47,835 nt of DNA, from positions 5,190 through 53,024 of the forward strand of contig MELC01000066.1 in the NCBI GenBank assembly GCA_001767455.1, read 5' to 3'. Positions within the stretch are counted from its first letter, which is position 1. The number at the start of each line of letters is the position of its first letter. Position numbers and translations under genes: made by a program. Under the pieces are notes generated by a model. It made no database searches, was not told the DNA's origin, and was given only the letters and a program-made list of their open reading frames with translations. This DNA is from Acidobacteria bacterium RIFCSPLOWO2_12_FULL_66_21 (GTDB taxonomy: Bacteria; Acidobacteriota; Vicinamibacteria; Vicinamibacterales; 2-12-FULL-66-21). Shown one piece after another: positions 7,341 to 15,836 of this stretch.

Positions 7341-9053
7341 ATGTGGGACATCGTCGTTCTCGCCGCAGCGCTGATCGCCGGCGGGCAGCAGCCTGGCGTG
7401 CGCCAGGGCCAGGCCGCCACCGGCACCGCGTCGATCGGCGGTGTCGTGGCCAAGGCCGACACGGGCGCGCCGATCGCGCGCGCGACGCTGCGGTTGACGA
7501 GCCCGGGCGGCGGCATGTGGCAGTCGCGGAGCGATGCCGCCGGCCGCTTCGAGTTCACCAGCCTCCCGCCGGGCCGCTACTCGCTCGTCGCGCAGAAGCC
7601 GGGGTACGTGACGATGGGCCCCGGACAGCGCATGTCCTCCGACGCGAGACGGTCGCTGAACCTCGCGGACGGCGAAAAGTTGAAGGACGTCGTCATCGGG
7701 ATGCTCCGCGGCGGCGCCGTGGCTGGAAGGATCGTCGACGAGGACGGCGAGCCTGTTGTCGAGGCGTACGTCCGGGCGCTGCGCGCCGAATACATCCAGG
7801 GCGGACGCCGCCTCAGCGCGCGCCAGGGTGTCCAGACCAACGATCTCGGCCAGTTCCGCCTCTACGGCCTGCCGCCCGGCAAGTACTACATCGCGGCGGC
7901 CATGCGCGACGTCGATCTGGCGACGGTCGATCCCACCGCGAAGCGGCCCGAAGTGATGCGAGGCGCGAGCGGGTTCGCGCCGACGTTCTTTCCGGGCACG
8001 GCCGTGGCGGCCGACGCGCAGCCAGTGAGCGTCCGCGCCGCTGAGGACGCCGTCGGGATCGACTTCGCGCTGAGCGCGGTGCGCCTCGCGCGGATCAGCG
8101 GGGTGGTCGTGGACTCGCACGGCAGACCTGCGACTGGCACCATCGTCATGTTGAATCCGGCGCGAAGCGACGGCGCCATGGTGTCCAGCGCGCTGTCGGA
8201 CATGAACTTCGTCGAACCCGCCGCCGACGGATCGTTCGCCCTCTCCAATGTCAAGCCCGGTGACTTCCGGATCGATGTGCAGTCCAAGGCCGCGCTGGAG
8301 GCGATCGCGCAGACGGGCCGGTCGGGCCTGTCGCAGGCCTCCGCCGGCCTGGAATACGCGAGCCATCCGATTGTCGTCAGCGGCGAGGACCTTGACGGCA
8401 TCAGGGTGGTGACGAGGCCCGGCCGCACCATGACGGGACGGGTCGTCGTTGACGGTGCGGCGGCTGGACCGGATGTGCTGCAGCGGCTCAAGATTTCGAC
8501 CTACGACCTGCGCGCGGGCTTCTCGCTGTCGGTGACGCTCTTCGGCGCGTCGGCGCCCGTGCATCCCGACGGCACGTTCGAGGTCCGCGGGGTGAGCGGC
8601 ACACGCGCGGTGCGTGTGTACCCGCTGCCCCCGGGATGGGCGCTGCAGGCCGTTCGCGTTTCAGGAGTCGAGGTGACCGACGAGGGCGTCGAGGTGCGCG
8701 ATGCGGACGTCACGGACGTGGAGGTGATCGTCACCGCGAAGCCGGCGCAGATCGCCGGCAGTGTGGTGGACCAGATGAATCGTCCTGTCGCCTCTGCGTC
8801 CATCGTGGTTTTTGCCAGCGAGCGCGCGCGATGGGCGGTGGCGCCCAACCGGCACGTCGTGTCCACAGTCGCGGGCGCCGACGGGTCGTTCAAGATCGCG
8901 GCCCTGCCCGCTGGCGAGTACCACGTCGCCGTCGTGGACGAACTCGTCGATGGTGAGTGGGCGGAACCGGATCATCTCGAGCGGCTGCGCGCCGCGGCCG
9001 CGAGGATCACGCTGGCGGACGGCGAATCGAAGACACTGACGCTGCGGCGGTAG
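7341..9053 (+). CDS. Secreted carboxypeptidase-regulatory-like domain protein
   Basis: The product is 570 residues with a short hydrophobic export signal (MWDIVVLAAALIAGGQQ). Beta-sandwich modules start at SIGGVVAKADTGAPIARATL, VAGRIVDEDGEPVVEAYV, RISGVVVDSHGRPATGTIV, MTGRVVVDG and QIAGSVVDQMNRPVASASI. The last module ends in LPAGEYHVAVVDELVDGEW. The arrangement parallels the minus-strand protein at 1342-3120, including LPPGRYSLVAQKPGYVTMGPGQ early in the protein. The family is frequent in Acidobacteriota surfaces, but the ligand or role is unknown. The ATG has GGGGTG 7 nt upstream as a possible ribosome site. Confidence 0.85.
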   Translation: MWDIVVLAAALIAGGQQPGVRQGQAATGTASIGGVVAKADTGAPIARATLRLTSPGGGMWQSRSDAAGRFEFTSLPPGRYSLVAQKPGYVTMGPGQRMSSDARRSLNLADGEKLKDVVIGMLRGGAVAGRIVDEDGEPVVEAYVRALRAEYIQGGRRLSARQGVQTNDLGQFRLYGLPPGKYYIAAAMRDVDLATVDPTAKRPEVMRGASGFAPTFFPGTAVAADAQPVSVRAAEDAVGIDFALSAVRLARISGVVVDSHGRPATGTIVMLNPARSDGAMVSSALSDMNFVEPAADGSFALSNVKPGDFRIDVQSKAALEAIAQTGRSGLSQASAGLEYASHPIVVSGEDLDGIRVVTRPGRTMTGRVVVDGAAAGPDVLQRLKISTYDLRAGFSLSVTLFGASAPVHPDGTFEVRGVSGTRAVRVYPLPPGWALQAVRVSGVEVTDEGVEVRDADVTDVEVIVTAKPAQIAGSVVDQMNRPVASASIVVFASERARWAVAPNRHVVSTVAGADGSFKIAALPAGEYHVAVVDELVDGEWAEPDHLERLRAAAARITLADGESKTLTLRR

Positions 9054-9083
9054 TACACGCGAGATACAAAGGGGAACCTGGGA

Positions 9084-9707
9084 ATGCCACGACGCTGTCA
9101 CGTCTCGAGGCTTGTACGAATTGGCGGGGCGATCGCCATCCTCGCCGCCGCCGCGGCGGCCGACGCGCAGGTGCTCACGGTCGGAGACACGCTGGGGAAG
9201 GGCAAGAGCGGCGTGCTGCTCTCCGACAACGTCATCTACCCGGGCGACGGCATCCCCAGCCTCAACATCGCGTACGCGATGTTCGCGCGCGGGTTGAGCA
9301 AGCGATTCGACTTGTATCTGTCCGCGGGTGCAACGACGACCGAGGGGACCCGTCAGGGGTGGCTTGGCGGCGGAGGCAACCTGCACCTGGTGACCGCCGG
9401 GAAGATCAGCCTGTCGCTCTTCAACGTCGCGTCGGTTCCCCTCAACCGGCGAACCGAGGCCTGCGATGTGTTCCTCAACTCCGCCCTTGTCGCGAGCGTG
9501 CCGCTCGGACCGCGCGCGATGGTCTATTCCGGCGTGAACAGCCTCATTCCGATCGGCCACCGCGCCCGCGGCATCTTCACGCCTCCCGACACGAAGGTGA
9601 ACGTTCCAGTCGGGGCGACCTATTCGTTCGGCCCGTGGGGACTATGGGCCGAGGCCGACATCGGCCCGCTGCATGCGGTGGGGGTGGGGCTGACGCGGAT
9701 CTTCTGA
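9084..9707 (+). CDS. Secreted protein, probable outer-membrane beta-barrel
   Basis: The product is 207 residues with a signal peptide (RIGGAIAILAAAAAADAQ). The mature part is rich in alternating hydrophobic and polar strands with Gly/Tyr/Phe turns, such as LNIAYAMFARGLSKRFDLYL and VPVGATYSFGPWGLWAEADI. It ends in a terminal Phe (GVGLTRIF), a common outer-membrane barrel signature. It could be a small barrel of 8-10 strands; no family name is certain. It begins 30 nt after the preceding gene and may be co-transcribed with it. It converges on the minus-strand gene that ends at 9713. Confidence 0.65.
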   Translation: MPRRCHVSRLVRIGGAIAILAAAAAADAQVLTVGDTLGKGKSGVLLSDNVIYPGDGIPSLNIAYAMFARGLSKRFDLYLSAGATTTEGTRQGWLGGGGNLHLVTAGKISLSLFNVASVPLNRRTEACDVFLNSALVASVPLGPRAMVYSGVNSLIPIGHRARGIFTPPDTKVNVPVGATYSFGPWGLWAEADIGPLHAVGVGLTRIF

Positions 9708-9712
9708 AACCG

Positions 9713-10513
9713 TCATCCACCCCAGTTACGCTTGAACGCCTCCCACTCTTTCAGGAGTGCACTGGCGGCCTGTGCGTGATCGCGTGGTGAGAGGCGCGCG
9801 GCGCGCTCGGGAATGATCGCCTGGACGACCAGGCGTTCGAGATCGGCGCGCAGCGTGGCGCCACGGTCGTGGCCGAGCGGCGCGAGGATCCACGCGGCGA
9901 TGGCGCCGCTCCACGCGCGGTCCAGGTCGCCGGCGTTCCTCGCGGCGGCGACGATCCAGTATCGGGCGGCGGACGATCCGGGATCCTTCGCCGCCTCCTC
10001 GTTCATCCGCTGCCCGATGCGCACGTAGACGGCATACCGCTCTGCAGGCGGGCGCGCCTGCGCGTCGCGGTCGAGCGCGGTGGCCCACCAGTCGAGCGCG
10101 CGGTCGTGTGCCGACGGCCCCAGCACCGCCGTCCGATCGATCACCTGATCGAAAACCTCGGATGCCGCGCCGAACCGCTCCTCGAGAAACAGCGCTTCAC
10201 CCAGTCCAACCGCCAGTTCCACGCGCTCGCGGGGGTCGAGCGCAGCCGGATCGACGGTTCCCAGCGCCGCACGGGCGTCCGCGAGATCCTCCGGCGAGGC
10301 CGTCTGCCTGAACCGCTCGAGTTGAATGCGGCCAAGAACGACGCGCGCCGCATGCGCCGTCGACGCCACGGCGGCCGCCTGACGCGCCGCGCGCGCGGCG
10401 GCTTCGTACTGTCCGAGGTTGTAGAGCCGACGGGCATCGGCAAGCGAGTCGGCGGCGAAAAGCGGGGGAGCGAGCAACAGCAGGACGGCCACAAACGCGG
10501 AGACCGGGCGCAT
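9713..10513 (-). CDS. Secreted TPR-like protein of unknown function
   Basis: The product is 266 residues with a signal peptide (MRPVSAFVAVLLLLAPPLFA). The mature part is almost wholly helical, Ala/Arg/Leu-rich, and starts with a TPR-like repeat (DARRLYNLGQYEAAARAARQAAAV). Later helix pairs such as ALFLEERFGAASEVFDQV and ARNAGDLDRAWSGAIAAWILAP continue the solenoid pattern. It is probably a periplasmic scaffold. Its stop lies 6 nt from that of the plus-strand gene ending at 9707, with no room for a separate terminator. A -10 element sits 6 nt upstream of its start. Confidence 0.7.
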   Translation of the reverse strand: MRPVSAFVAVLLLLAPPLFAADSLADARRLYNLGQYEAAARAARQAAAVASTAHAARVVLGRIQLERFRQTASPEDLADARAALGTVDPAALDPRERVELAVGLGEALFLEERFGAASEVFDQVIDRTAVLGPSAHDRALDWWATALDRDAQARPPAERYAVYVRIGQRMNEEAAKDPGSSAARYWIVAAARNAGDLDRAWSGAIAAWILAPLGHDRGATLRADLERLVVQAIIPERAARLSPRDHAQAASALLKEWEAFKRNWGG

Positions 10514-10519
10514 AGCCGA

Positions 10520-10525
10520 ATCGTA
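10520..10525 (-). promoter_or_regulatory. -10 element, leaderless type
   Basis: TACGAT on the minus strand ends 6 nt before the ATG at 10513. No Shine-Dalgarno sequence is present between them. Confidence 0.45.
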
Positions 10526-10595
10526 GCACAGCCGACCCCACCCCCTAAATCTCGACCAGTCAGTGAGTTAGTCGCTATGGACGGGTTGTTGATGC

Positions 10596-10601
10596 TATAA
10601 T
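10596..10601 (+). promoter_or_regulatory. Consensus -10 element upstream of pcnB
   Basis: A perfect TATAAT lies 8 nt before the GTG at 10610, with a second in-frame GTG directly after it. A transcript starting 6-8 nt downstream of the hexamer would begin at the start codon. No -35 consensus is seen 17 nt upstream. Confidence 0.6.
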
Positions 10602-10609
10602 TCGGCCCC

Positions 10610-11944
10610 GTGGTGGAGCCGACCATCGTTCCCCGGGCCGCTCACACGATTTCCCGCCGAGACGTCGACCCTGACGCGCTGAAAGTGCTGTACCGGCTCC
10701 ACGAGCACCACTACATCGCGTACCTGGTCGGCGGCGGCGTGCGGGATCTCCTGCTCGGGCGCCGGCCGAAAGACTTCGACATCGGCACGTCGGCCCATCC
10801 GCATCAGGTCAAGAAGCTGTTCCGGAACTGCTGGATTATCGGCCGGCGGTTTCGCCTGGCGCACGTGAAGTTCGGGACCAAGGCCCTCGAAGTCGCGACC
10901 TTTCGCCGTCATGTCGCCGCCTGCGAGGCGACGCCGGAGGCGGAAGCGGCGACAGCCGGACCGGGTGACGTCGTCGGGCCTGGAGAAAGCCTGCCGCCGG
11001 AGGACGACCGCCGGCAGGCAAGCAGGCGCGCGGAAGATCGCCTCATCCAGCGGGACAACACGTATGGAACGCCGGAAGAGGACGCGTTCCGGCGCGACTT
11101 CACGGTCAACGCCCTGTTCTACGACATCGGCACGTTCGCCATCATCGACTACGTCGGCGGCCTGGAGGATCTCGAGGCCCGGGTCATCCGCTGCATCGGC
11201 GACCCCGAGGTCCGCTTCCTCGAAGATCCCGTGCGCATGCTGCGCGCGGTGGTGCTGGCCGCGCGGCTGGAATTCACGATCGACGAGCCGGTGCTGGAAG
11301 CCATCGCGGTGCACCGCCACGAAATCGCGCGCAGCGCGCCGCCGCGGCTGATGGAGGAGTACTTCAAGATCCTGCGGTCGGGTCACGCCGAGGTCGCGTT
11401 CCGGCAGCTTCGCGCCTCGGGCCTGCTCAAGTCGATCACGCCGGAGCTGGCCGCCGCCGGCGAATCGCTGTGGCGGTCGGTCGCCGCGCTCGACCGCTAT
11501 CGCGCCCGATTCGAGTCGGCGCCGGAAACGCTGACGAACGCCGTGCTCGCGGGCGCCCTGTTGCATCCGCTCGGGCTGATCCAGCGCCGCCGCTTCACGG
11601 CCGACGCACTCGAGCGGCGTGTCGAGCTCGGTCTGCTGCCGATCGCGCGCCGCGACACCGAGCGGCTCCATCAGATACTCGCGCTCCAGCCGCGGCTGCT
11701 CGACACCCAGGCTCCCGTCCGCGCGCAGCGATCGATCCTCCATCGCGCCTCTCTGGACGAAGCGCTGACGTGGCTGGATATGCATGGCGAGCGGCCCGAG
11801 GTGGTCGCGCACTGGCGCGAACTGCAGGCCGAGGCGGCCGCGCATCGCGAAGTCGATGTCGCCGCGGATCATCCGGCGTACGTGCCGCTCAAACGCCGGC
11901 GGCGGCGACGGCGGCGGCGGCGCGCGCCGGGGGCGTTGGAGTAG
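10610..11944 (+). CDS. pcnB: Poly(A) polymerase / CCA-adding-type nucleotidyltransferase (PcnB-like)
   Basis: The product is 444 residues and belongs to class II polymerase-beta-like nucleotidyltransferases. YLVGGGVRDLLLGRRPKDFD (residues 41-60) holds the GG and metal-binding DxD-like motifs. RRDFTVNALFYD and an RNA-binding helical region with ARLEFTIDEPVLEAI follow. A long Arg tail (KRRRRRRRRRR) near the C-terminus is typical of PcnB rather than CCA enzymes, so RNA 3' polyadenylation and decay is the likely role. The linker between EVATFRR and RDNTYGTPEEDAFRRDF is unusually long and encloses a palindrome. Translation starts at one of two adjacent GTG codons. Confidence 0.88.
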   Translation: MVEPTIVPRAAHTISRRDVDPDALKVLYRLHEHHYIAYLVGGGVRDLLLGRRPKDFDIGTSAHPHQVKKLFRNCWIIGRRFRLAHVKFGTKALEVATFRRHVAACEATPEAEAATAGPGDVVGPGESLPPEDDRRQASRRAEDRLIQRDNTYGTPEEDAFRRDFTVNALFYDIGTFAIIDYVGGLEDLEARVIRCIGDPEVRFLEDPVRMLRAVVLAARLEFTIDEPVLEAIAVHRHEIARSAPPRLMEEYFKILRSGHAEVAFRQLRASGLLKSITPELAAAGESLWRSVAALDRYRARFESAPETLTNAVLAGALLHPLGLIQRRRFTADALERRVELGLLPIARRDTERLHQILALQPRLLDTQAPVRAQRSILHRASLDEALTWLDMHGERPEVVAHWRELQAEAAAHREVDVAADHPAYVPLKRRRRRRRRRRAPGALE

Positions 11945-11961
11945 CAGACAGTGAAGCGTAG

Positions 11962-11981
11962 AAGGTGGAACCTTCCACCTT
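11962..11981. terminator. Hairpin between convergent pcnB and TonB receptor genes
   Basis: A perfect 9-bp stem AAGGTGGAA / TTCCACCTT with a 2-nt loop lies between two convergent stops and touches the stop of the minus-strand gene. There is no clear T-tract. The left arm continues a 7-bp-period repeat (CGTAGAA, GGTGGAA) found elsewhere in the window. Confidence 0.5.
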
Positions 11982-14141
11982 TCACCGTCTCCATCTCACG
12001 CCCACTCTCGCAGCCCTTCCCATTCCGATCGTCCTGATGGGCGTGCGTCCGACGTCCACCTGTTCGTCGAACAGGTTTTCAACCGCTCCGAAAATCTCCA
12101 AGCCCGACCGCGGCCGCCAACCCACGCGCGCGTCGGTCACCTGCGCCGCTCTCAGCGAGAACTGGTTCCGATCGTCGTCGAACTGACGGCCGGTGAAGCG
12201 CCACTCGACGGCGGCGGCGGCGCGTGCCCATGTCGCATGCACGCCGGCGGAGGCCTGGGCCCGCGGCACCTGCGGCACGCGGAGGCCGTCCAGCGGTGCG
12301 CCGCGGGTGAAGACGGAATCCGTGTAGACGGCCGATGCCGTCAACGACACCACGCGCGTGAGCCTGACGTCGGATTCGATCTCGAGGCCGGCGGCGCGTA
12401 TCCGGCCGGCGTTCTGCCGCTGCCGGAAGATCGAGCCCTCGAACTCGCTGAGTGTGACGCTGACCACCGGGTGGCGCAGTTGCGCCCAGAAGACGCCGAC
12501 GCGCAGCGATCGCCGGCCGGCGGTCAGCAGTACCGAGCCGTCCGCGCCGTACGACTCCTCGGGAATCAAGTACGGATTGGCGCTCGTCTGCACGTTGCCG
12601 ACGCGAAACGGCCGGTACAGCTCGTTCATCGTGGGCAGCCGATAGGCGTCCTGCAAGGAAAACCGGAACGCGACGGAGGGTGAGGCGCGGAAGGAGATGG
12701 ACGCCCGCGGGACGAAGCCGGCGACAGTCTGCCGGCCTTCGCCGCCGCGAATCTGCGACGACCACAGCTCGCCACGCCCGCCCGCGGCGACGGTCGTACG
12801 GGGCGATGCCGCCCACGACAGCTCGGCGACGAGCGACCCGCTGCGCTGCCGGGCCTCGAGCGTGTCGGGCGGCATCGAAGGCGGGGCGGGCAGCTTCAGA
12901 TCCGAGAACGTCGCGTGGGCCTGCTTCGCGGAGGCGGCCGCGAATACGGTCCAGCGCGGCCACGGTCTGAGCCACTCGACCGACACCGCTCTGGCGGTCG
13001 TGTCGACGTGTTGCGTGCTCGTTGGCCGCTCCGCCGTGCGATTGTTGATGACGGCGCTGAACGTCTGGTCGTAGCCCTGGGAGGTCAGCCAGCCCCTGGC
13101 CGTCCACAGCGCCTCGCCCACACTGCCTGATGCGGTGGCCGAGACATCGCGTCCGGTCGTTGCGTTCGCCTGGAACGGCGTGCCGTTCCCTCGCCGCTCG
13201 GACAGATAGCCGGCCCGCAGATCGATCCGTGTCGTACCGGCGACGGCGCCGGCGCTCCCAAATACGGCCGTGTGCCTGGAGGATGCCGCCAGGTCGATCG
13301 GCCCGCGCGATTCCGGCGCGACGGTGACGAAGCCGTCGGTCGTGAACCGCTCGGCCCCCGCGCGTACCGGCAGCCTGCCCTCGCGGCCGGCAAACGCGGA
13401 CACGCGCGCCGTGCCCTGGTTGCCGGCGTCCGCCACCAGACGCGCGCCGGCGATCGCGGTATCGATCCTGATTGCGCCCCCGAGTGCGTCGCTGCCGTAG
13501 ACGTCGCTCGCGCCGCCGCGCGCCACTTCGACGCGCTCGACCGCCGCGGCAGGCAGCCGATCCCAGTACACCCAGCCGCCGAACGCGTCGTTCAGCGGGA
13601 TGCCGTCGGCCACCACCGAGGCGCGGCTCGCTCCCGACGCCGACATGCCGCGCAGCGTGACGCCCTGCGTCGTGGGATTGGCCACGCGCGACGACGAGCG
13701 CCGGAACAGGCTGAAACCGGGAACGGATCGCAGTTGCTCGTCGAGCGTGAACTGCGGAGCGGAGGCCAGCGCTTCCGCGTCGAGCACCGTCACGCTCGCC
13801 GGGCTTCCCAGGCGGGGGCGGTTGGCGCCCGCGCTGACGGTCAGCGACTCGGTGATGCCGCGCGGCTCCAGCACGATCGTCAGCGGCAGCGCCGACGCGC
13901 TCGTCACGAGCCATCGCCGGCCGGCGAAACCGGCGGCGGTGACGACAATCGTGACCGGGGGAACGGCAGAGGGGAGATCGAAGGCGCCATCGGCCGCGGT
14001 GGTCACCTGCACGCCCCGCGCGTCCACCACCGCTCCTGCGATCGCGGCGCCGCTCGTATCAACGACGCGCCCGGCGATCCCTCCCGCCGGGGTTGCCGCC
14101 TGCGCAAACGCGACGAGCATGGCCACGCCGAATGAGGTCAT
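11982..14141 (-). CDS. TonB-dependent outer-membrane receptor with N-terminal carboxypeptidase-like domain
   Basis: The product is 719 residues with a signal peptide (SFGVAMLVAFAQAATPAGG) and a CarboxypepD_reg-like module at about 22-95 (GIAGRVVDTSGAAIAGAVV). The plug domain is at about 105-235 (VTVLDAEALAS, LRSVPGFSLFRR, VEVARGGASDVYGSDALGG), followed by a beta-barrel ending GRAARVGVRWRR. PLNDAFGGWVYWDRLP resembles small-molecule or cofactor receptors rather than the giant Oar type. The ATG overlaps the response regulator stop (ATGA), so it is translationally coupled to the two-component genes. The substrate is unknown. Confidence 0.88.
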   Translation of the reverse strand: MTSFGVAMLVAFAQAATPAGGIAGRVVDTSGAAIAGAVVDARGVQVTTAADGAFDLPSAVPPVTIVVTAAGFAGRRWLVTSASALPLTIVLEPRGITESLTVSAGANRPRLGSPASVTVLDAEALASAPQFTLDEQLRSVPGFSLFRRSSSRVANPTTQGVTLRGMSASGASRASVVADGIPLNDAFGGWVYWDRLPAAAVERVEVARGGASDVYGSDALGGAIRIDTAIAGARLVADAGNQGTARVSAFAGREGRLPVRAGAERFTTDGFVTVAPESRGPIDLAASSRHTAVFGSAGAVAGTTRIDLRAGYLSERRGNGTPFQANATTGRDVSATASGSVGEALWTARGWLTSQGYDQTFSAVINNRTAERPTSTQHVDTTARAVSVEWLRPWPRWTVFAAASAKQAHATFSDLKLPAPPSMPPDTLEARQRSGSLVAELSWAASPRTTVAAGGRGELWSSQIRGGEGRQTVAGFVPRASISFRASPSVAFRFSLQDAYRLPTMNELYRPFRVGNVQTSANPYLIPEESYGADGSVLLTAGRRSLRVGVFWAQLRHPVVSVTLSEFEGSIFRQRQNAGRIRAAGLEIESDVRLTRVVSLTASAVYTDSVFTRGAPLDGLRVPQVPRAQASAGVHATWARAAAAVEWRFTGRQFDDDRNQFSLRAAQVTDARVGWRPRSGLEIFGAVENLFDEQVDVGRTPIRTIGMGRAARVGVRWRR

Positions 14142-14836
14142 CGAGGCTCCGCAATGAACTTGTACCCGACGCCGCGGACCGTCCGCAGGTGCTTGGGGTG
14201 CGCCGGCTCCTTCTCGATGTACCGCCTCAGGCGGACGATGAAGTTGTCGATCGCGCGCGTGTCCGTGTCCTCGCGAACACCCCAGACCTCTTCGAGCATC
14301 GACTTGCGCGAGACCGCCTTGCCCTCGTGCGCGATCAGGTACCGCAGGAGATTCGCCTCCATCAGCGTCATCGGGAGCGTGTGATCTCCGACGCGCAGTT
14401 CGAGCGTGTCGAAGTCAATCGTCTTTCCGGCAAACGTGTATTGGTCTGCCGCCGGCCGCAGCCACTCCGAGCGCCGGAGCAGGCCGCCGACCCGCGCCAG
14501 CAGGATCTTCAGTTCGGTCGGCTTCGGAAGGTAATCGTCGGCCCCGGCGGCGAACCCCCTCAGCACGTCCTCGGGACGCCCGCGCGCGGTCAATATCAGG
14601 ACCGGAACGAACTGGCGCGCCGCCCGCAGCTCGGAGACGACGGCGAAGCCATCCTTGCCGGGCAGCATGACGTCGAGCACCACCAGGTCGAACGGCGGTG
14701 ACGGTTTTTCGAGCAGTACCTCGAGCGCGGCCTCGCCGGTATCCACGATCTGCGCCTGGTAGCCTTCCGCCTCGAGGTTGAACCGAAGCCCTTCGGCGAG
14801 GTGCTGTTCGTCTTCGACAATGAGGACGCGCGGCAT
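14138..14836 (-). CDS. OmpR/PhoB-family response regulator
   Basis: The product is 232 residues. The receiver domain (1-120) has the acidic pair in VLIVEDEQ, the phospho-acceptor Asp in LVVLDVMLPGKDG, and the conserved Thr and Lys in LILTARGRPED and DDYLPKP. The C-terminal winged helix (about 135-230) has DTRAIDNFIVRLRRYIE and VRGVGYKF. It lies 7 nt after the kinase stop and overlaps the receptor start by 4 nt, so it probably forms one operon with both and may regulate it. The frame can be extended to 14932, but that part runs into the kinase gene and lacks domain content. Confidence 0.92.
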   Translation of the reverse strand: MPRVLIVEDEQHLAEGLRFNLEAEGYQAQIVDTGEAALEVLLEKPSPPFDLVVLDVMLPGKDGFAVVSELRAARQFVPVLILTARGRPEDVLRGFAAGADDYLPKPTELKILLARVGGLLRRSEWLRPAADQYTFAGKTIDFDTLELRVGDHTLPMTLMEANLLRYLIAHEGKAVSRKSMLEEVWGVREDTDTRAIDNFIVRLRRYIEKEPAHPKHLRTVRGVGYKFIAEPR

Positions 14837-14843
14837 GATATCG

Positions 14844-15752
14844 CTACGCGGCGGCCGGTGCCTTGGGCAGCACCAGTGTGAACGTGCTGCCCCTCCCCGC
14901 GCCGGCGCTCTCGGCATAGGCGCGGCCGCCATGCTGCTTCGCGACGGAGCGGACGATGAACAGCCCGAGACCGCTGCCCTTCACGCGGATCGCCACGCTC
15001 GCGGGCACCCGGTAAAACCGCCGGAAGATGCGCTTCAGTTCCGGCGGCGAGATGCCGACGCCGTTATCGGTGACGCGGACGGCCAGCCGGTCGCCGTCGA
15101 GCTCCTCGAGCGTGACGGCGATGCGCACGGCCGCCGGCGAGTACTTGACCGCATTGTCGATCAGATTCCAGACGGCCGCCTTCAGCTCGTCCGGTTCGCC
15201 GAGCACGATCGGGGGGCCGGCCGTCGCGCGCGCCTCGTAGCGCATCGCGTCTTCCGCCAGGTGGAAGCGGGTCCGGGCGAGCGCCGTACATTCGCTGGCG
15301 ATCCCGCCGAGGTCCACGCGCACCCGCGCGCGGCGCCGCACCCGCAGGCCCGCGCTGCCGGCCCGCAGCACCTGCTCGATCGTGTGCAGCAGCCGGTCGC
15401 TGTCTTCCAGCATGATGCGGTAGAACTCGCGCCGCTTCGCGTCGTCGAGCTCGCGCGTCTGGAGGGTCTGGAGGTACAGCCGGATCGAAGCCACGGGCGT
15501 CTTCAGCTCGTGGGTGACGGCGTTGATGAAGGAGTCGTGCTGTTCGTTCCGGCGGATCTCGCGGACGAGAAAGATGGTGTTGAGGACCATGCCCGCGATG
15601 ACGAGCAGGAAAAAGACGCCCCCAAGCACCGCGAGGACGCCCATCCGCCAGTTGAGAACAATCCAACTGATGTTGAGCGCGACGGCGATGGCGACCAGGC
15701 AGATGCCGAAGACGGTGAAGAAGATCACCGACCGCCGGCGGCCGCTAATCAT
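14844..15752 (-). CDS. Sensor histidine kinase
   Basis: The product is 302 residues. Two membrane segments (about 9-31 and 37-62) are separated by only a few residues, so there is almost no periplasmic sensor. The HisKA domain carries the phospho-acceptor in SFINAVTHELKTPVASIRL near residue 80. The ATPase domain has N box LIDNAVKYS, G1 VTDNGVGI, F box FRRFYRV and G2 GSGLGLFIV. The lack of a large sensor loop suggests it senses membrane state or works with another protein. It is the first gene of the kinase-regulator-receptor operon. Confidence 0.92.
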   Translation of the reverse strand: MISGRRRSVIFFTVFGICLVAIAVALNISWIVLNWRMGVLAVLGGVFFLLVIAGMVLNTIFLVREIRRNEQHDSFINAVTHELKTPVASIRLYLQTLQTRELDDAKRREFYRIMLEDSDRLLHTIEQVLRAGSAGLRVRRRARVRVDLGGIASECTALARTRFHLAEDAMRYEARATAGPPIVLGEPDELKAAVWNLIDNAVKYSPAAVRIAVTLEELDGDRLAVRVTDNGVGISPPELKRIFRRFYRVPASVAIRVKGSGLGLFIVRSVAKQHGGRAYAESAGAGRGSTFTLVLPKAPAAA

Positions 15753-15758
15753 GCAGAC

Positions 15759-15764
15759 AGGATA
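15759..15764 (-). promoter_or_regulatory. -10 element, leaderless type
   Basis: TATCCT on the minus strand ends 6 nt before the kinase ATG at 15752. The region just upstream is the heptamer repeat at 15774-15822, which may contribute the -35 position. Confidence 0.5.
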
Positions 15765-15773
15765 CAGAAGAAA

Positions 15774-15822
15774 CGTAGAACGTAGAAGGTAGAACGTAGA
15801 AGGCGGAAGGCTGGAACGCGGA
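15774..15822. repeat. Tandem 7-bp-period repeat
   Basis: Seven consecutive degenerate heptamers read CGTAGAA, CGTAGAA, GGTAGAA, CGTAGAA, GGCGGAA, GGCTGGA and ACGCGGA. They fill the gap between the desaturase stop and the kinase promoter. Confidence 0.8.
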
Positions 15823-15836
15823 CCGAGCGAGGCGGC

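Noticed and set aside
4724-7558. A 944-codon open frame antisense to the amidohydrolase and its downstream gene
   Set aside because: It mirrors two well-supported plus-strand genes, is rich in Arg/His/Val as expected from the reverse frame of GC-rich DNA, and has no domain or start signal.
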